From contig VUYV01000047.1 of the NCBI GenBank assembly GCA_008711295.1, positions 3,916,602-3,980,601 on the forward strand: a DNA stretch of 64,000 nucleotides. Reading direction: 5' to 3'. This document shows positions 22,913 through 36,631 of the stretch, in pieces. Within the stretch, counting starts at the first letter, position 1. The number at the start of each line of letters is the position of its first letter. The translations under genes were made by a program, and so were the position numbers. Origin of the DNA: Anarhynchus alexandrinus. Its lineage: Eukaryota > Chordata > Aves > Charadriiformes > Charadriidae. Under the pieces are notes generated by a model. The model did not search any database. It was not told where the DNA came from and saw only the letters and a list, made by a program, of their open reading frames with translations.

Positions 22913-25900
22913 ATATTATAATATAATTACCTCTAAAGTGTTTCTTCTCTGCTTCATTTCTTAAGCATTCATAAGTATGCCAAGGCTACAAAGAGTGTCT
23001 CTCACCACCTTTATGCTCAGGCTATAGAGAATAAGGAGATGGCATTTTTTTAACTCATTCTGACTTTTTCTGCTCTACTTCTATAGTGGGCTATTTGATA
23101 TTTTAGGTATTTTTTAAACTATTTAATCTAAAGTTGTTTAAGGTAGATCTCTAAAGTGCTGCCATCTTTGGTTTTCTACCTTCTTGTTGCAAGAGGTAAT
23201 GTAGGTTACAAGTGTGCTCCATAACCTAAAGCCAATGGTAAGTTCAAGTACAAAAACCAGGTACAAATAATGGATAGTATAAATAATAGATAGCTGCTCT
23301 ACTATTAAGAGAGAAATTATATAGTATAATACCTGTTCAGTACAATAATAAAATAAAGATATGTTATTCTTACTGAAATCTATCTTCTCTGACTATATTT
23401 TCAGTAAAATGAAGAGCACCTGTTGTTGCCTTGCTTTTCAATGAATTTGTCTCCAACCTCCTCACCCCACTCAGTCCAGAGTGTTGCTGGTGGCCATCGC
23501 TCTGCTTTCAGTCCCTGGGAAGTAACGTACAGGAGAACATGGGGTCAGCTCGGACCGCAGGGGCAGCGTGCGCTTTATCCAGCATATAAAATTAATAAGG
23601 GAACCTACTCAGATGTTGGATTTTCCATAGTAACAAAGGCTTTGTTGCATTGATTTGTAATTCCCTGTTCAAAATGAGACAATTCAGTTTAATAGCAGAC
23701 CTGTTTTCACAGTTGGGTTTTTATTCAGTAACGCAGTAGTAAGATTTCTGTCCAAGACAGAGAATACTCTCTCTCCACCTTACCCGAAGTTGGGCTTTTA
23801 GTTTTTTATTTATTTCTGTGACCTGCATGTAGATGTAAGTGTACTGAAGGCTGACGGTTTTACTCATTAGGCTCCTAGAACGCCAAATCTGCTTTCACTT
23901 TGGCTCCACTGGAGATGTCTCTGAGGTCAGCCAGGTCAAAGCTGCAGTTGCTGCAAGTAACTATATAATTTCTTTCCTGCTAACAATCCTAGGGATTTGA
24001 ATGCGTCTGATGAATAAGGTCAGTTGAACTGAACTATTTTTGTATTTACAAAATTATTTAATTTGCCTTGTTCTTATCTTCCTTTGCAGTGACTTTGGCC
24101 TGGCCTTCCACCCTAGTCACTTCTTGATATGTAGTGGATTTCATGCGTATCCTGACTATGTGACTTCATAGCAGGAGGAGGAAATTACAAGAAGATCATT
24201 AAAGTGTGAAATTAAATTCTTAAAGATGAAACATCTAAAATAGCTAAAACATTACCCCAAAAACAAACAGTGCAATTGATCCTACTTAATTACATGCTTA
24301 ATAATTTTATACCAATGTAAAGCACATTGACGATGTACTAATCCATTTCATATTCACTGCCACCACAGATTTCCTCCTTCTTATTTGCTTTGAATCTCAT
24401 CATTATCATGCACATAAAACTAGTATTCTTAGAATTTTTATAGTATTATTTCCATATAAAATGAGGAAAAGTCTAATACATGAATACTAAGCAGTTCATT
24501 AACATGGTTTGTAATATATCTATTCATGATAAAAGCAGCTGAGAAATGCTGATATAAAATAGTACTTCAGTCCCAGAGTATATCTAAGATTAGAAGAATC
24601 ATGCCTTGGATAATAAATACTTCAGGGAAAACAGGAAATCTTAAATACAAATAACATCAAATAAAGAGCTTTGTATGCTTAATTAAACACATTAACAGAT
24701 GCATTTATTTCAGTTAAATAATTAATGTATTACTAGTACTGTCAGCAAGAAATTTTTTGTTATTAAAAAAAATAACCTGAAAAGGTTTTAATTTCAGGAG
24801 AAAAAAATGCTGCCTTTAAAAGACATTAAGGATGGTTTTATCTGGAACTGGCACAAAGATTGTTAATGATTGAATTACACAGCAAGCAAAATGCTTGGAA
24901 GAAGAGCCTAATCTACCACGTCAAGAACCCTGCTCTTCAAATTTGCTTTACATGGGCAAGCCACTGTCTCCAGCTTAAGAAACAGGATTGGCTTTGAAAC
25001 AGTTTAGGTGATGAATGGTTCCTTCTCTACCCATGTGCATTAAGGTTTGGTCCTTGAAGTTACTGTCTGTGGCCTTTTAGCTGTGCTCCCTGCATCCAGG
25101 CAAAAGGAACAGGCTGTTGTGAATTACCTGTCCAAAACTGGCTGTAGATTGTCTGACACAGAAAAATCCTGCATTCAGGGTGAGCATTTGTTAGAGGTTG
25201 GAGCTCAAATTTAGGAAGATATACTGCAGGATGAAATGATGTATTTTGGGTTTAAGTTATTATCTATTTATATTTTGGTATAGATTTAGCTATGTGCTTT
25301 TTCCCTTTCTGCAAGCTTTTTGTACTGGCCTAAACCAGAGTAGCTTTGCTGCTGTTTAGTTGCAGTTGTGCCATAACAATTCAGCTGAAGTTTCATATTC
25401 AACCCCAGGATTCTAACCTCTGAAGGAACACTGCTGACAGCTTTATAAAGGGGTCAGGTGTGGTCCTTAACTTTTGCTCAGTTACCAAATTATACGAAAT
25501 ATAATTAAGATCAAGATATAACGCTGTTTGGTCAATAAATAAATATCCCACAAATTATTTATATTATAAATGCATCTGGTATTGATGACAGAAGGTATTA
25601 TGCAATACACTTTCTACAGTTCTGAATATTGAGCCCCAAATCAGAAAACCTCCCTGATACTTTATTTTTTTTAGATTATTTTCAGCTTGATTTATCAGGG
25701 ACAAGTCACCAGAGCAGAAAAAATGGTACATCACTCAGAGGGAGAGTGAATTCATGTATAAGCAGGGTAAAAATGTGTACCTGTGTAGAAGACAAGGACC
25801 TTTTATAATGTCCCTTTTTGCTCTCTCCTTTACCAGCAAAATCCTGGTGCTGTGCTTGGGCATAGGGCTGCCCTCCAAGTGTCCCTTTCATCTTTCATGT

Positions 25901-27575
25901 TCACAATAATGGTACAGATAAGCAAGAATATTAAAAGAAGCCATTTCATAGCACTACTTTTTACCACAGAAAAGGATGCTGGAAAAAGGATCTTGGCTAA
26001 TTTACTGTTTCTATGAAGTATGGTGATACTTAGTTCAAGTATGTATATGGATTTAAACATTTTATTTGACATTCTTTTGTATTTCTCTAGAAGTACTGGA
26101 AAGATGTGAAATCGATAAATGTTTCTTAATAAGCTAGAACAAGGTTGACTTTGACTAAGCTAAGCTTTAAAAAAAAAAAAAAAGAGGTTTGATGGTTGGC
26201 TTTTTTTTTTGAGCTGATGATAGGTTGAAATGATGCATATAATATTCCTTGGCCTTTAAGACCCCGTCTCTTTGTTTTTTGGCTTGCCGCTGTCAGGAAT
26301 AGTACCCAGAAAGATGAGAGCACACAGTAGTCATACAGCCAGCATCTATAATGCAGCCACAGCTTAGTAATGTAGGAAGCACAGCTAATGCCGCTGCAAT
26401 GATCTGCTGCAGCTGCCCATTTGAAAAGCCTCGGAAGGCTGTGTGGGACAAATGGATGAGGAGCCCTTGGCCTCGCGAGGGGAAGCCGTAGATGGAGGAG
26501 CAACAGGATCTAATCAGTTCCCAACTCTTCCAGCAGCCTACACAGGTCAATGCAAACCGTGCAACCTTTACACCTCAGCCCGGATTACGAACGGCTGCTG
26601 CCAGGCAGTGACACATGCAGTCTCGCACTCGTGATTCACCTGCCCTTACCCAATCTGCCAGACGCTTAGTCACAGAGTATCGCTGAGTGCTTTTCAGCTC
26701 CTTTCTTTTTTTCAGTCTAACAGCTTTATCTTGTGGTCCTGTCTGCAGTGTACTTTTTTTTTTAAACCAATTAGATTTCAAAGTAATTGGAATACTTTGC
26801 TCTAATTGGGAACGATCCAAGCCTGGGAAGGAATAGAAAATTGCAGCGGTCTGGTCATCTCAGTTGCGTTTCTGTGGTAAATCATAAAACCATAAATCAC
26901 GGTATGTTTATTCTATTTTCCCATGACTCAGCCGTATTTGTGGCCACATTTTAGTTGCCAGCAGGCTTACGATTTTAAATGCGTAAAAAATACTTTGAGA
27001 TTCTTTAAGAGAGTTTTACTTCTTTCAATCTGATTTTTGTATGACTGTAAACAGCTGAAAAACATCATGCACAGTCAAGGGGAAAGTTCCTTGTCCATTG
27101 CGGAGAAGAACACTAAAAGATGTATAAAATTGCAACTGAGTCAGTCATGTAGAAGTAGCAGTGATGCAGCACCCAGAATTACCTCAAACTTTCATTTTCT
27201 TAATCCAGATTTGGACTTCTTGCACATATGACCCTCATTGGCAGGGGTTGGTAACTTACTAAAAAACTCCCAGTGCTTGGAAAATCAATGGGAAAAGTTA
27301 CTCATAGTGCAAGGAGGCGTTGGATTTAAGGTGCTTCTCAATGGCTGTCTCTGCTGGGGAGCTCTGTTTTGTTACTGAGTTTTGTTTATATTTTTCTGGC
27401 TGAGCAGGGGAGCACTACACCAGACCTACTTTTATTTATATTTGAATCTGAAGGTTTCTTTCTATTCTCAGAGCAGTGCAAAAGAACTTTCTCACAAATG
27501 TGTGTGTGGAGGGGTGTATGTTGCTATAACAATCTTACTTTTAGTTGTATATAGCACGTAAGGAGGTCCGTACTT

Positions 27576-28348
27576 AGAATCATAGAATGGTTTAGGTTGG
27601 AAGGGATCTTGAAGATCATCGAGTTCCAACCCCCCTGCCATGGGCAGGGACACTTTCCACTAAGACCAGGTTGCTCAAAGCCCCATCCAGCCTGGCCTTG
27701 AACACCTCCAGGGATGGGGCAGCCACAGCTTCTCTGGGCAGTCTGTTCCAGTGTCTCACCACCCTCAGAGTAAAGAATTTCTTCCTAACATCTAATCTAA
27801 ATCTCCCCTCTTCCGGTTTAAAACCATTACCCCTTGTCCTATCACTACACTTCCTGACAAAGAATCCCTCCCCATCTTTCCTGTAGGCCCCCTTTAGGTA
27901 CTGGAAGGCCACTCTAAGGTCTCCCTGGTCCCTAAGGTCTTCTCCCGGCTGAACAACCCCAAGTCTCTCAGCCTGTCTTCATAGCAGAAGTGCTCCAGCC
28001 CTCTGATCATCTTCATGGCCCTCCTCTGGACCCGCTCCAACAGGTCCATGTCCTTATGTTGGGGGCTCCAGAGCTGGATGCAACATGGCAAGTGGGGTCT
28101 CACAAGAGTGGAGTAGAAGGGCAGAATCCCCTCCCTCGCCCTGCTGGCCACACTTCTTTTGATGCAGCCCAGGATGCGGTTGGCTTTCTGGGCTACGATG
28201 GCACATTGCTGGCTCATGTTGAGCTTCTTGTCAATCAGCACCCCCAGGTCCTTCTCCTCAGGGCTGCTCTCCAGCCATTCCCTGCCCAGCCTCTATTTGT
28301 GCTTGGGATTGCCCCGACCCAGATGTAGGACCTTGCACTTGGCCTTGC
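27576..28348 (-). mobile_element. CR1 LINE copy, C-terminal part of ORF2 plus 3' end
   Basis: On the minus strand this 0.77-kb copy carries the C-terminal region of CR1 ORF2 downstream of the reverse-transcriptase core. The first part has [35 protein letters not shown] and [15 protein letters not shown] (frame 27894-28241). A frame break follows, and then [40 protein letters not shown] and [18 protein letters not shown] in another frame (27616-27912). The terminal repeat with CATAGAATGG lies at 27576. It is 5'-truncated at about 28348 and not coding. It shares its frame break with the copy at 33432-34389. Confidence -1.
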
Positions 28349-31300
28349 CTGTAAATGCAGAGGTAAGTGCACAGATTCAGTTTAAGCCTTAAAGCAGATC
28401 TCGTGCTACTCTAGTGTAATGCTGGGCTGAGACTGAATCCCATCTCTCTGGAAGCACATCTTACTATCTTGAGTAGAGCTATGTATGTACATGAACCATA
28501 TGTAGTGCTGCAGGTCAGTAGAGTAGTACTAACCTGGTGTTACTCTAGTATGGTACTGTATGTACTTTTAAAGGCTGAGATCAGAGGGTTTGCCCGGGAT
28601 AATGCTTTTTCAGTGCACGGGGGTGGGCAGGGCTCCTTCTCAGGCCCAGGCTTATTAGTGGTACAATTTAATGATACTGGGAAGTTCTTTGAAGGGATTT
28701 TGTTTTATACCAAATAGACGCATCAGGTTGACAGTAAGATCTCTTTTAGCAACTGAAATTGCTGGACTAAAAAGTATATGCAAAACCCCCAGCCGTTATC
28801 AGCATAGAAACATGCCAAGTACCAAAGCTAATTCCTCCCATCATGTGATGGCCTTGGTAGATGTATTACACTGTGTGCACACTTTACTGTCAATTATTTA
28901 CGATGACAGACTCGTTTTAGCAAGATGTTTTCAGCTTGTTAAAACTGCATTAGTTAGTCTGCAGCCAGCAGTAATATTTGGACAGTGATCCCCAATAAAC
29001 TGCTCACGAGGCAGTGATCTTTGGTGTAGGCCTCTGTGCCTGGTTGTGCTGAGCTCATTAAGATGTTTTCGCCTCCTGGAAGGTATCGGCTATATTAAGT
29101 ATGGAGTTCTGGCAATAAAAACAAACGCAGCATGGCGTGGAAATACATTAACATCCCCTGGTTCACTGTAGCATCGTGTTTTCAGGGAAACAAACAAAGA
29201 CGATATAATAAACTGAGCTGGCATCGGCCCAGTTACTCTCGGCAAACTGTAATGGCTTTCACAGAGTTCAGGCTTGGGTCTGCTGCATCATTAATATTCC
29301 TCTAAAGGCATGCAGGATCTTTGTTGTTGAAATAAGGAGCGAATAAAATAAAAATTAGAAATCCTTGAAGGCTGTACAAGACTTTATGCTGGTGTATCAC
29401 TGAGAGATGTTTAACAAAAAGTTCGGAAGCAGCGTGGATGTTTCTTCTGGTAGCGGTTAGGGCCTCCTCCGGCCACCCACAGCACAGCCTGGCACTCATG
29501 GCACTGCAGCGTTTACTGTCTTGCCGCTACTTGTTATTATTGACTATTGAGACATTGGTTAAAACCAGTCTCTTTTGCACGTCTGCTTTGCTCAGTGCCT
29601 AAGCTCTGAGTGCTCGGTGTGTCTCACTAGTAAACTGTATAACGGCAGTTCTACATGGCCAAGACGTCTCAAAATAACAATTCTTTGTCTCATATTTTGC
29701 CAGACAAATGTAATGGTGTGTGGACAAATAGTGAGGAGTGCAGCTTTTGCAAACTAATGATTTCTCATTAATCTATGTGGCACCCTCCATTGCCCCCTGG
29801 ATAGCAGATTTCATCCTCGGCAGCAGCTCTGGCAATCACTGGCTGCTTCTTAGCTGGTGTTGGAAAAGATTTTACATATATGTAGAGTCTGCTTCCAGTT
29901 TGGGCTTCATGAATCCTTTGTCTACAGAGCTCAAATGCTCAGCTCAGTATTTTTGAAGTTTGCTTTGTAAATCCTCTACTGGTAACTGTTTTTTTTTTTT
30001 TTCTTGGGTTTTTTTCCATCTGTCCTCCTCCAGAGGGACTTTTGCAAGGCTGTTTCAGCAAGGATGGTATGAGGCTGATTGTGAAGCACAGCTAATTCTG
30101 GCATCTTGTAAATATCAAAACAACACATTTTGGTTTTACGCTAATGCGCTAAGGTCAAATTTACCTTTCTATTTGAATAGATAAGCATTTCATCTTGTAT
30201 ACAACTTAAAAGCTGAAGGAAGAAACTAGAATTTTTAATACTGATATGTTGATGTTTCATCTTACTCATCTGAGGAAATCTTCTAAATACAAATATGAAA
30301 TGACCGTAGGGCATTCTGGTGTACGTCAGCTCGTTCTGAGTGCTATGTGTGGAGGAACATATGCTGCTTTCTGGCCATGGTGTTGTAAAAGGATTGGCCA
30401 GTGCTTCTCTTGGAGGTGCTCTTAGCTCTGTGCTTACTCTTGTTTCAGGATTGTTCTCTCCAAAGGGATTATTGAGATTGGAGTCTAATATCCATTCGAC
30501 ACTTCTGAACAATAGCTTTTTCATATTGCTCAGTTGGCATTATTTCCCCAGTATCATTGTGTCTTATTTACTTTATGTGTGCATCTATTTAGATCTCATA
30601 CTCCCTCAGGGCATACAAGATCACTAATCTAAGTCCTCAGTTTTAGCTCGCTACTTTCTTATTCTTGCAGTTTGATGTGCAGTATAAATATCATTGTTGC
30701 TTGAGCACTAACATACAATTTAAAAACAATAAATACCCCATTTGCTGAAGGCTAATGGTCTATTCATTTTGTGCTGTGATATCACCTGTTACTTCTGTGA
30801 AGAATTTGTCTTCTGAGGAGGTGATTCTGTGATCTTGGCTATGCCATGCAAACTCTTGCAAAGTGATACAATTTCAGTTCTTTCAACTCTTTTTTTCGGC
30901 AGCCTCAACTGTCTGCCTTTTCATGGATTTATTCTGATTGCCAGAGTGCCGTTCCATGCCAGGGCAACCACTCGCCCCAGGGTGATGCTTTGAGTGGTGG
31001 CAACATGGTGAAACCTGACTCCAGCTCTGGAGGAATTGGTGGTAGTGCTGCCTGGACCCTGCTCAGGTGGTGGTTGTCTAAAGATAAACGGTGACTGTAT
31101 CCCTTGATTATGTCCTCAGGTATAAGGCTGGGGGCACATGGGCTTTGCCTTATACACAGCATAGCTTGATTTAATGTTGTGCTACCTCTGACATGTTAAT
31201 CAGTGTTGTCCATCCACGTGAACATTAGCCCGTAAGTTTGGCATTTTTTCCCCTATTTATTATTTAAGGGCTAATTCAGTCATGAGGAGTGTGGTTCCTC

Positions 31301-33431
31301 ATTTCAGTCTTGCATTACCTTGAATCTCTTCCATGTTTCTACTTCCTTTTTGTATTCTTTAACACAGGAGAAATATAGCTCACTGTTTTTTCATATTTAA
31401 GTGGAATGCAGTGGTCATTGAGTTTCATTATTTTCCTAATCTGAGTCAACTGGAAACTTTTTGCTGTTTTAACAGAATTTTCGCCCCATATTTTAAGAGA
31501 CCATATAGCATGTAATGGGCTCTATTTCAGCCATGTCATTAAAAAAAAGCTATACAGTTACAAATATTATTCTTTAATCATTCAGCCATGAAGGGTCTGT
31601 AGAAAGGTTGGTTATGTGTGGCCATAAAAAATGTGACCAGTATATTGCAATATTAGCCTTGGCATAAAATAACAACTACTTTCACGCTCTTCCCAGAGAC
31701 TTTAAAATATACAGATTCTCACATGCTAAAGCCACTCTGAAAAGTTCCAGGGATTGTGAGAGAATAAAAAACGTTTTAGCCCCATCTTTAATAAAGATTT
31801 TCAACTTCAGTCTGTGAAGCGTGTTGTAGCATGAATAGAATATAAGAAATGTAAATAGGTGCAATAAAATAACCTTTGCTTGTTTTTTAAAATGCAAAGT
31901 GGCACCTAAAGAATATAGATCTACCTAGAAGGGAAATTTTTAAGATAAAAATATATGATATTTTATTATTTCCAGGATTATCTCTGTTCAATAGTGAGGG
32001 GAAGAAGGTTCTTTTTTTTTTTTCTTTTTTTCTTGTTTTTTAAACTGTAAGGTGGAATAAAGAATATTGTCAGCTTTTATGGCGAATAGTGGTATAATCA
32101 GTTTATCAGCCCATCAGCACTGGATAAATATCTATTGCAGAAGAACTACATATATGAAAATAATCTCATATTAAAGAAACCCCACAGCTATATAACCTCT
32201 GTGGAGTTCTGTCTGTTAATAGATGTCACAGGTATCACATGGTAGATATAGCTAAAAGATAAAGCATTTTAACTTCTTTTAAAGGTGATAATTCAGATAA
32301 AGGTTGACATATATATATACACACAAACATGAAACCATACATACATACAAAAAATTTCTCTTGTAGTGGTAGGTTATTCTGAAGAAGGTTTATAATGGTT
32401 CTGCCTGAGTGGCCAGTCTGGCCCAAACCATGACATACCACAATTGAAGTACATAGTGAACGTTGTGGGGAGAGAAACAAAAGATGCTTTGAATGGTGTG
32501 TTAGCATAGTTCTAATAGAACACCAGCAAGAAAGCATGATGAGAAACCTGTGATGTTGCTGTATGGGGGAGTTAGAGAAGCTGAGCTGCCACTGAGGTTA
32601 AAACAGTTTTTGAGCTTGAATCAGCAGCCTAACAGCTTTGAGAATGGCTGTATCTCTTGGTGACCAGTTATTTTGCAAGTAAGTCATGATCACTTAATTG
32701 TTTGAACAAATTCAATATTTGGGGTTTTTAAAAAAGATAATATTTGATTGCCCGTACCCACAGCCCGAGTCAGGAGCATAACTATCAAGAGAGCACTGAA
32801 GTCTATGAACCAAGACAGGGAAAAGCAGCAGTGAAAATGTTCTCTTGGCTAGACAAATGGGGACTACTTCCATTCCTTGCACAGGGTCCTTGTACAAATG
32901 TAGCTTGCTCCAATACTGTTGCTGTAAGAAGTACTACTCTTTAAGGCAGGTGTTGGGGTTTTTTTCCTTTAAAATGTAGTGAACAGAATTAGTAAAACAG
33001 TTGGGCACTGTTTTTCCAGTAAGTGTTTTTATTTCACATTTCAAATTAAACTGTTTCAGTGATACTTACCTTATAAAATTGCCTATAAAACAGTATTCAA
33101 AATGTTCTAAAAATATATAGGATAAGAACAAAGTATATTGGATGTCAGACATAGAGGGCAGAAGTAGAGCCTATGGTGACTTCATATTTGGCAGGTATGT
33201 ATCCCATCTATATTTGTTTATAGGTTTACATAAACATGTTGGGTTTCTTTCTCTGGATTTCAAATCTGTATTGATTCTGGATCAGCAGTTTGTTAGATGA
33301 TGACTTTGCAAAAACTACCAGGCTTCTGACATGTTGATGACAGAATGATATGATAATTAAACTATTGATCATATTAGGAATTTAGTCACAATTTAGTGAA
33401 CTTTATTCACTGATATTCCAGTCAACATATT
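28349..33431. other. Unique intronic DNA between two direct CR1 copies
   Basis: No gene is seen. It holds poly-T at 29990-30002 and 32011-32021, a short AT/AC simple repeat near 32308-32345, and scattered open frames under 130 codons without family resemblance. Confidence -1.
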
Positions 33432-34389
33432 TCATAGAATCATAGAATGGTTAGAGTTGGAAGGGACCTTCAAGATCATCTAGTTCCAACCCCCCTGCCA
33501 TGGGCAGGGACACTTTCCACTAAGACCAGGTTGCTCAAAGCCCCATCCAGCCTGGCCTTGAACACTTCCAGGGATGGGGCAGCCACACCTTCTCTGGGCA
33601 GTCTGTTCCAGTGTCTCACCACCCTCAGAGTAAAGAATTTCTTCCTAACATCTAATCTAAATCTCCCCTCTTCCAGTTTAAAACCATTACCCCTTGTCCT
33701 ATCACTACACTTCCTGACAAAGAATCCCTCCCCATCTTTCTTGTAGGCCCCCTTTAGGTACTGGAAGGCCACTCTAAGGTCTCCCTGGTCCCTAAGGTCT
33801 TCTCCCGGCTGAACAACCCCAAGTCTCTCAGCCTGTCTTCATAGCAGAAGTGCTCCAGCCCTCTGATCATCTTCATGGCCCTCCTCTGGACCCGCTCCAA
33901 CAGGTCCATGTCCTTATGTTGGGGGCTCCAGAGCTGGGTGCAACATGGCAAGTGGGGTCTCACGTGAGTAGAGTAGAGAGGCAGAATCCCCTCCCTCGCC
34001 CTGCTGGCCACACTTCTTTTGATGCAGTCCAGGATGCGGTTGGCTTTCTGCACTGTGAATGCACATTGTCGGCTCATGTGAGCTTCTCATCCACTGAGTC
34101 CTTCTCCTCGGGTTCTCTCAATCGGTTCTCTGCCCAGCGTGTATTTGTGCTTGGGATTGCCCTGACCCAGGTGCAGGACCTTGCACTTAGCCTTGTTGAA
34201 CTTCATGAGGTTTGCACATGTCTCAAGTCTGTCCAGGTCTGTCTGGACGGCATCTCTTCCCTCCAGTGTGTTGACTGCTCCACACAGCTTGGTGTCGTCG
34301 GCAAACTTGCTGAGGGTCCACTGTCCATGTCGCCAACAAAGGTGTTAAACAGCACTGGTTCCAGTACCAACCCCTGATGAACGCCATTT
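33432..34389 (-). mobile_element. CR1 LINE copy, longest in window
   Basis: This minus-strand CR1 extends further 5' than the others (about 0.96 kb). After the same 3' part as the 27.6-kb copy it continues into upstream ORF2, where the minus strand encodes remnants such as [19 protein letters not shown], recognisable as the reverse-transcriptase segment that precedes the conserved (F/Y)xDD motif. The reading is broken by the shared ORF2 frame break and by deletions around 34081-34135. It lies in the same direction as the 27576-28348 copy, 5.1 kb away. The 5' truncation at about 34389 is estimated. Confidence -1.
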
Positions 34390-34708
34390 CTTTCTGTCTT
34401 GTAATCATTATGTACTTCAAGATTCATGTGACAGTTTTGGGGATGCGGGGCTGTTAAACCTGTCAGCTGAGAACCACTACTTGAATGAGATGGTTGGAAA
34501 ACAGTTGCAGTTCAGAACAGGTAAGAAGTAAATTAATCTGGTTCCTAACTTAGACAATTCCTTACTCTCTATATCAGGTAAAAGGTGTCTCGAACCTGAG
34601 GTGACCTACATTATATATTGCACAACATATATCAAAAGAATTGAAAAAACTTTTTTATTTCATGATGTACGATGGGTTTACATGGTATAGAGGATGAGGA
34701 TAAGGACT

Positions 34709-34756
34709 ATTTAATGATAATGATTAATGGTAATGATTTAATGATAATGGTTATTA
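34709..34756. repeat. Degenerate tandem repeat rich in TAAT/ATTA
   Basis: A 14-mer ATTTAATGATAATG occurs at 34709-34722 and again at 34736-34749, separated by the similar ATTAATGGTAATG, then GTTATTACC. This packs about seven homeodomain-core TAAT/ATTA motifs into under 50 bp. It may simply be a decayed minisatellite. Confidence -1.
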
Positions 34757-36631
34757 CCGGTGCACATCAATTGCTAATGAACCAGGAGGCACACTCTTAA
34801 GCTTTCCTAAGCTTTATAGGAAGTCTTTTATTTACAAGGTAGCAAATACAGATGCATGCATTTCTTTCACTGATCGTGGCAGCATAAAATAATTAAAAGA
34901 AGCTGTTGGGGTATTTGTGGTGGTCTGCAGGCAAACTGATTCAAAAAGTTGCAAGACTCATGCCATAGTGATTTGCCAAAAGAGAAAAATGTGAAGATGA
35001 GTTCTCATTTTGAAACATACACAAGATAAGTATGTGATGGATTTGAGCTTAGAAACGGAAAGGGAAGAGGAGACTGAAGCTTTGATGGTGTCCCTTTAAT
35101 CTGACTGAGGGAGTCTTTGTGTTTGTCTGAGCATTAGGAGTATTAGAGCAGTGTTATACAGAGCATATTCAATTGGCTTATTGGTACAGTTGTATATTTA
35201 TCTTTATTTCCTCTTACATATGACAGCAAAGGACTTCTTTCCTCAGCACACCAGACTGAGACAGTAGTGTACTTACCTCTGTGTATCTCAGATAGAATCT
35301 ATAAAACCATATTTCAGAAAGAAAGCAAAAAGATCGTAGTTATTTATGGCATTGCTCAGTGATCATAACAACATTGAGCTTTCTTTAAAGGCTTCTCTAA
35401 AACCTTAAATATCTTCAATATAAAATATAGTTTTGCTGTTTGTTTGCTTTTTTAATTGTATTTTTCACACTGAACCTCTTAAATTCCCTTTTCATCTTTC
35501 TTCAGTAAAGTATCACAAATAAAGTTGAAGACTTAATCTACAAATCCCTTTGTCATGTCCTGTAATAAAACGATGAGTAGAAGGTAGTTAATGCTATTTA
35601 TCACAGCACACTTGGCAAGTCTGGGATGTGTTAAGTTAGATAAATTGGCAACTACCCATTCTCCATTCTTTATCTTATAAGACAGAACTAAAACCAAATG
35701 AAGCATAGAGCCTTCTTGCTTTAGGAAGATACTGGAGGTTACTACTGTATTTTTTTATTTATTAAACTCAGAAACTGTTGAAGAGAACTTAGGACACTAT
35801 GCCTTTGCTTCTATTAAAAATTATCTTCTGTATCGTACCTTTATTTAACAAGTATAATTTGCCTTTCAAAGTGATTTTTTTTTAAAAGTATGTCTGTCAG
35901 GAAATTATTACATATACCTGGTCATTTCAACCACTTACAGTGCCTGCTAAATACATTCAATAAGCATTTCATTTAGCATTAATGGGATAATTATTGTATG
36001 TGAAATACTGATTTATGATAAAAGACACATTTACTAGGATCTGACATTTGTTCAATTCATTACTCATGTTAGATAGCAATTAAACTTTACAAGGTTATTT
36101 TAAATTGATCGGTACAGAATTTTTGTAACAATAGTTACTATAATACATGTGCAGTGATACATCATCTACAGTTACAGTGCCACGTTAACCAAACATTAAT
36201 TTTAACTTATGTCTAGACATTCAGCTGCTAATTATAGCTACTCATTGTTTACAATAAGTTGTAGCACAGAAGGCGGCGTATTGTCAGTAGGTATAATGGG
36301 TATTTTGTCCAAGAATGGTTTTGAACTAAATTCTGTTGAAACCAGTAACGTGGTGCTTTTGGATCTCTTAATTATGTAGCAAATTGCACACAAAAGCTAT
36401 GTAGTAGAATGGAAATTACATCAGAAATTTTGTTTCTCTGAACAACTGTGCAGACTGACATAAAGCCTGCTGGTTTTCATGAAAGGCACTTCTAGCACCT
36501 CCAGCTTTCGTCTTCTGTTTCCTTAATCTCCTGTACTTTTTGGAAGAGCCTTGGAGAGTTACTGTTTCGTTCTAAAATTCCTATTAAATAATGTATAAAG
36601 TCCCTCTCCGTCCCATGAAAAGTCAGAGAAA

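Larger units (their letters stand above)
18798..27575. other. Unique intronic DNA, no gene seen
   Basis: Long AT-rich stretch with gap-marked T tracts at 20.0 and 22.9 kb and a pyrimidine-rich section at 21.0-21.5 kb. A GC-richer patch at about 26280-26650 has overlapping short open frames on both strands but no recognisable family. Confidence -1.
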
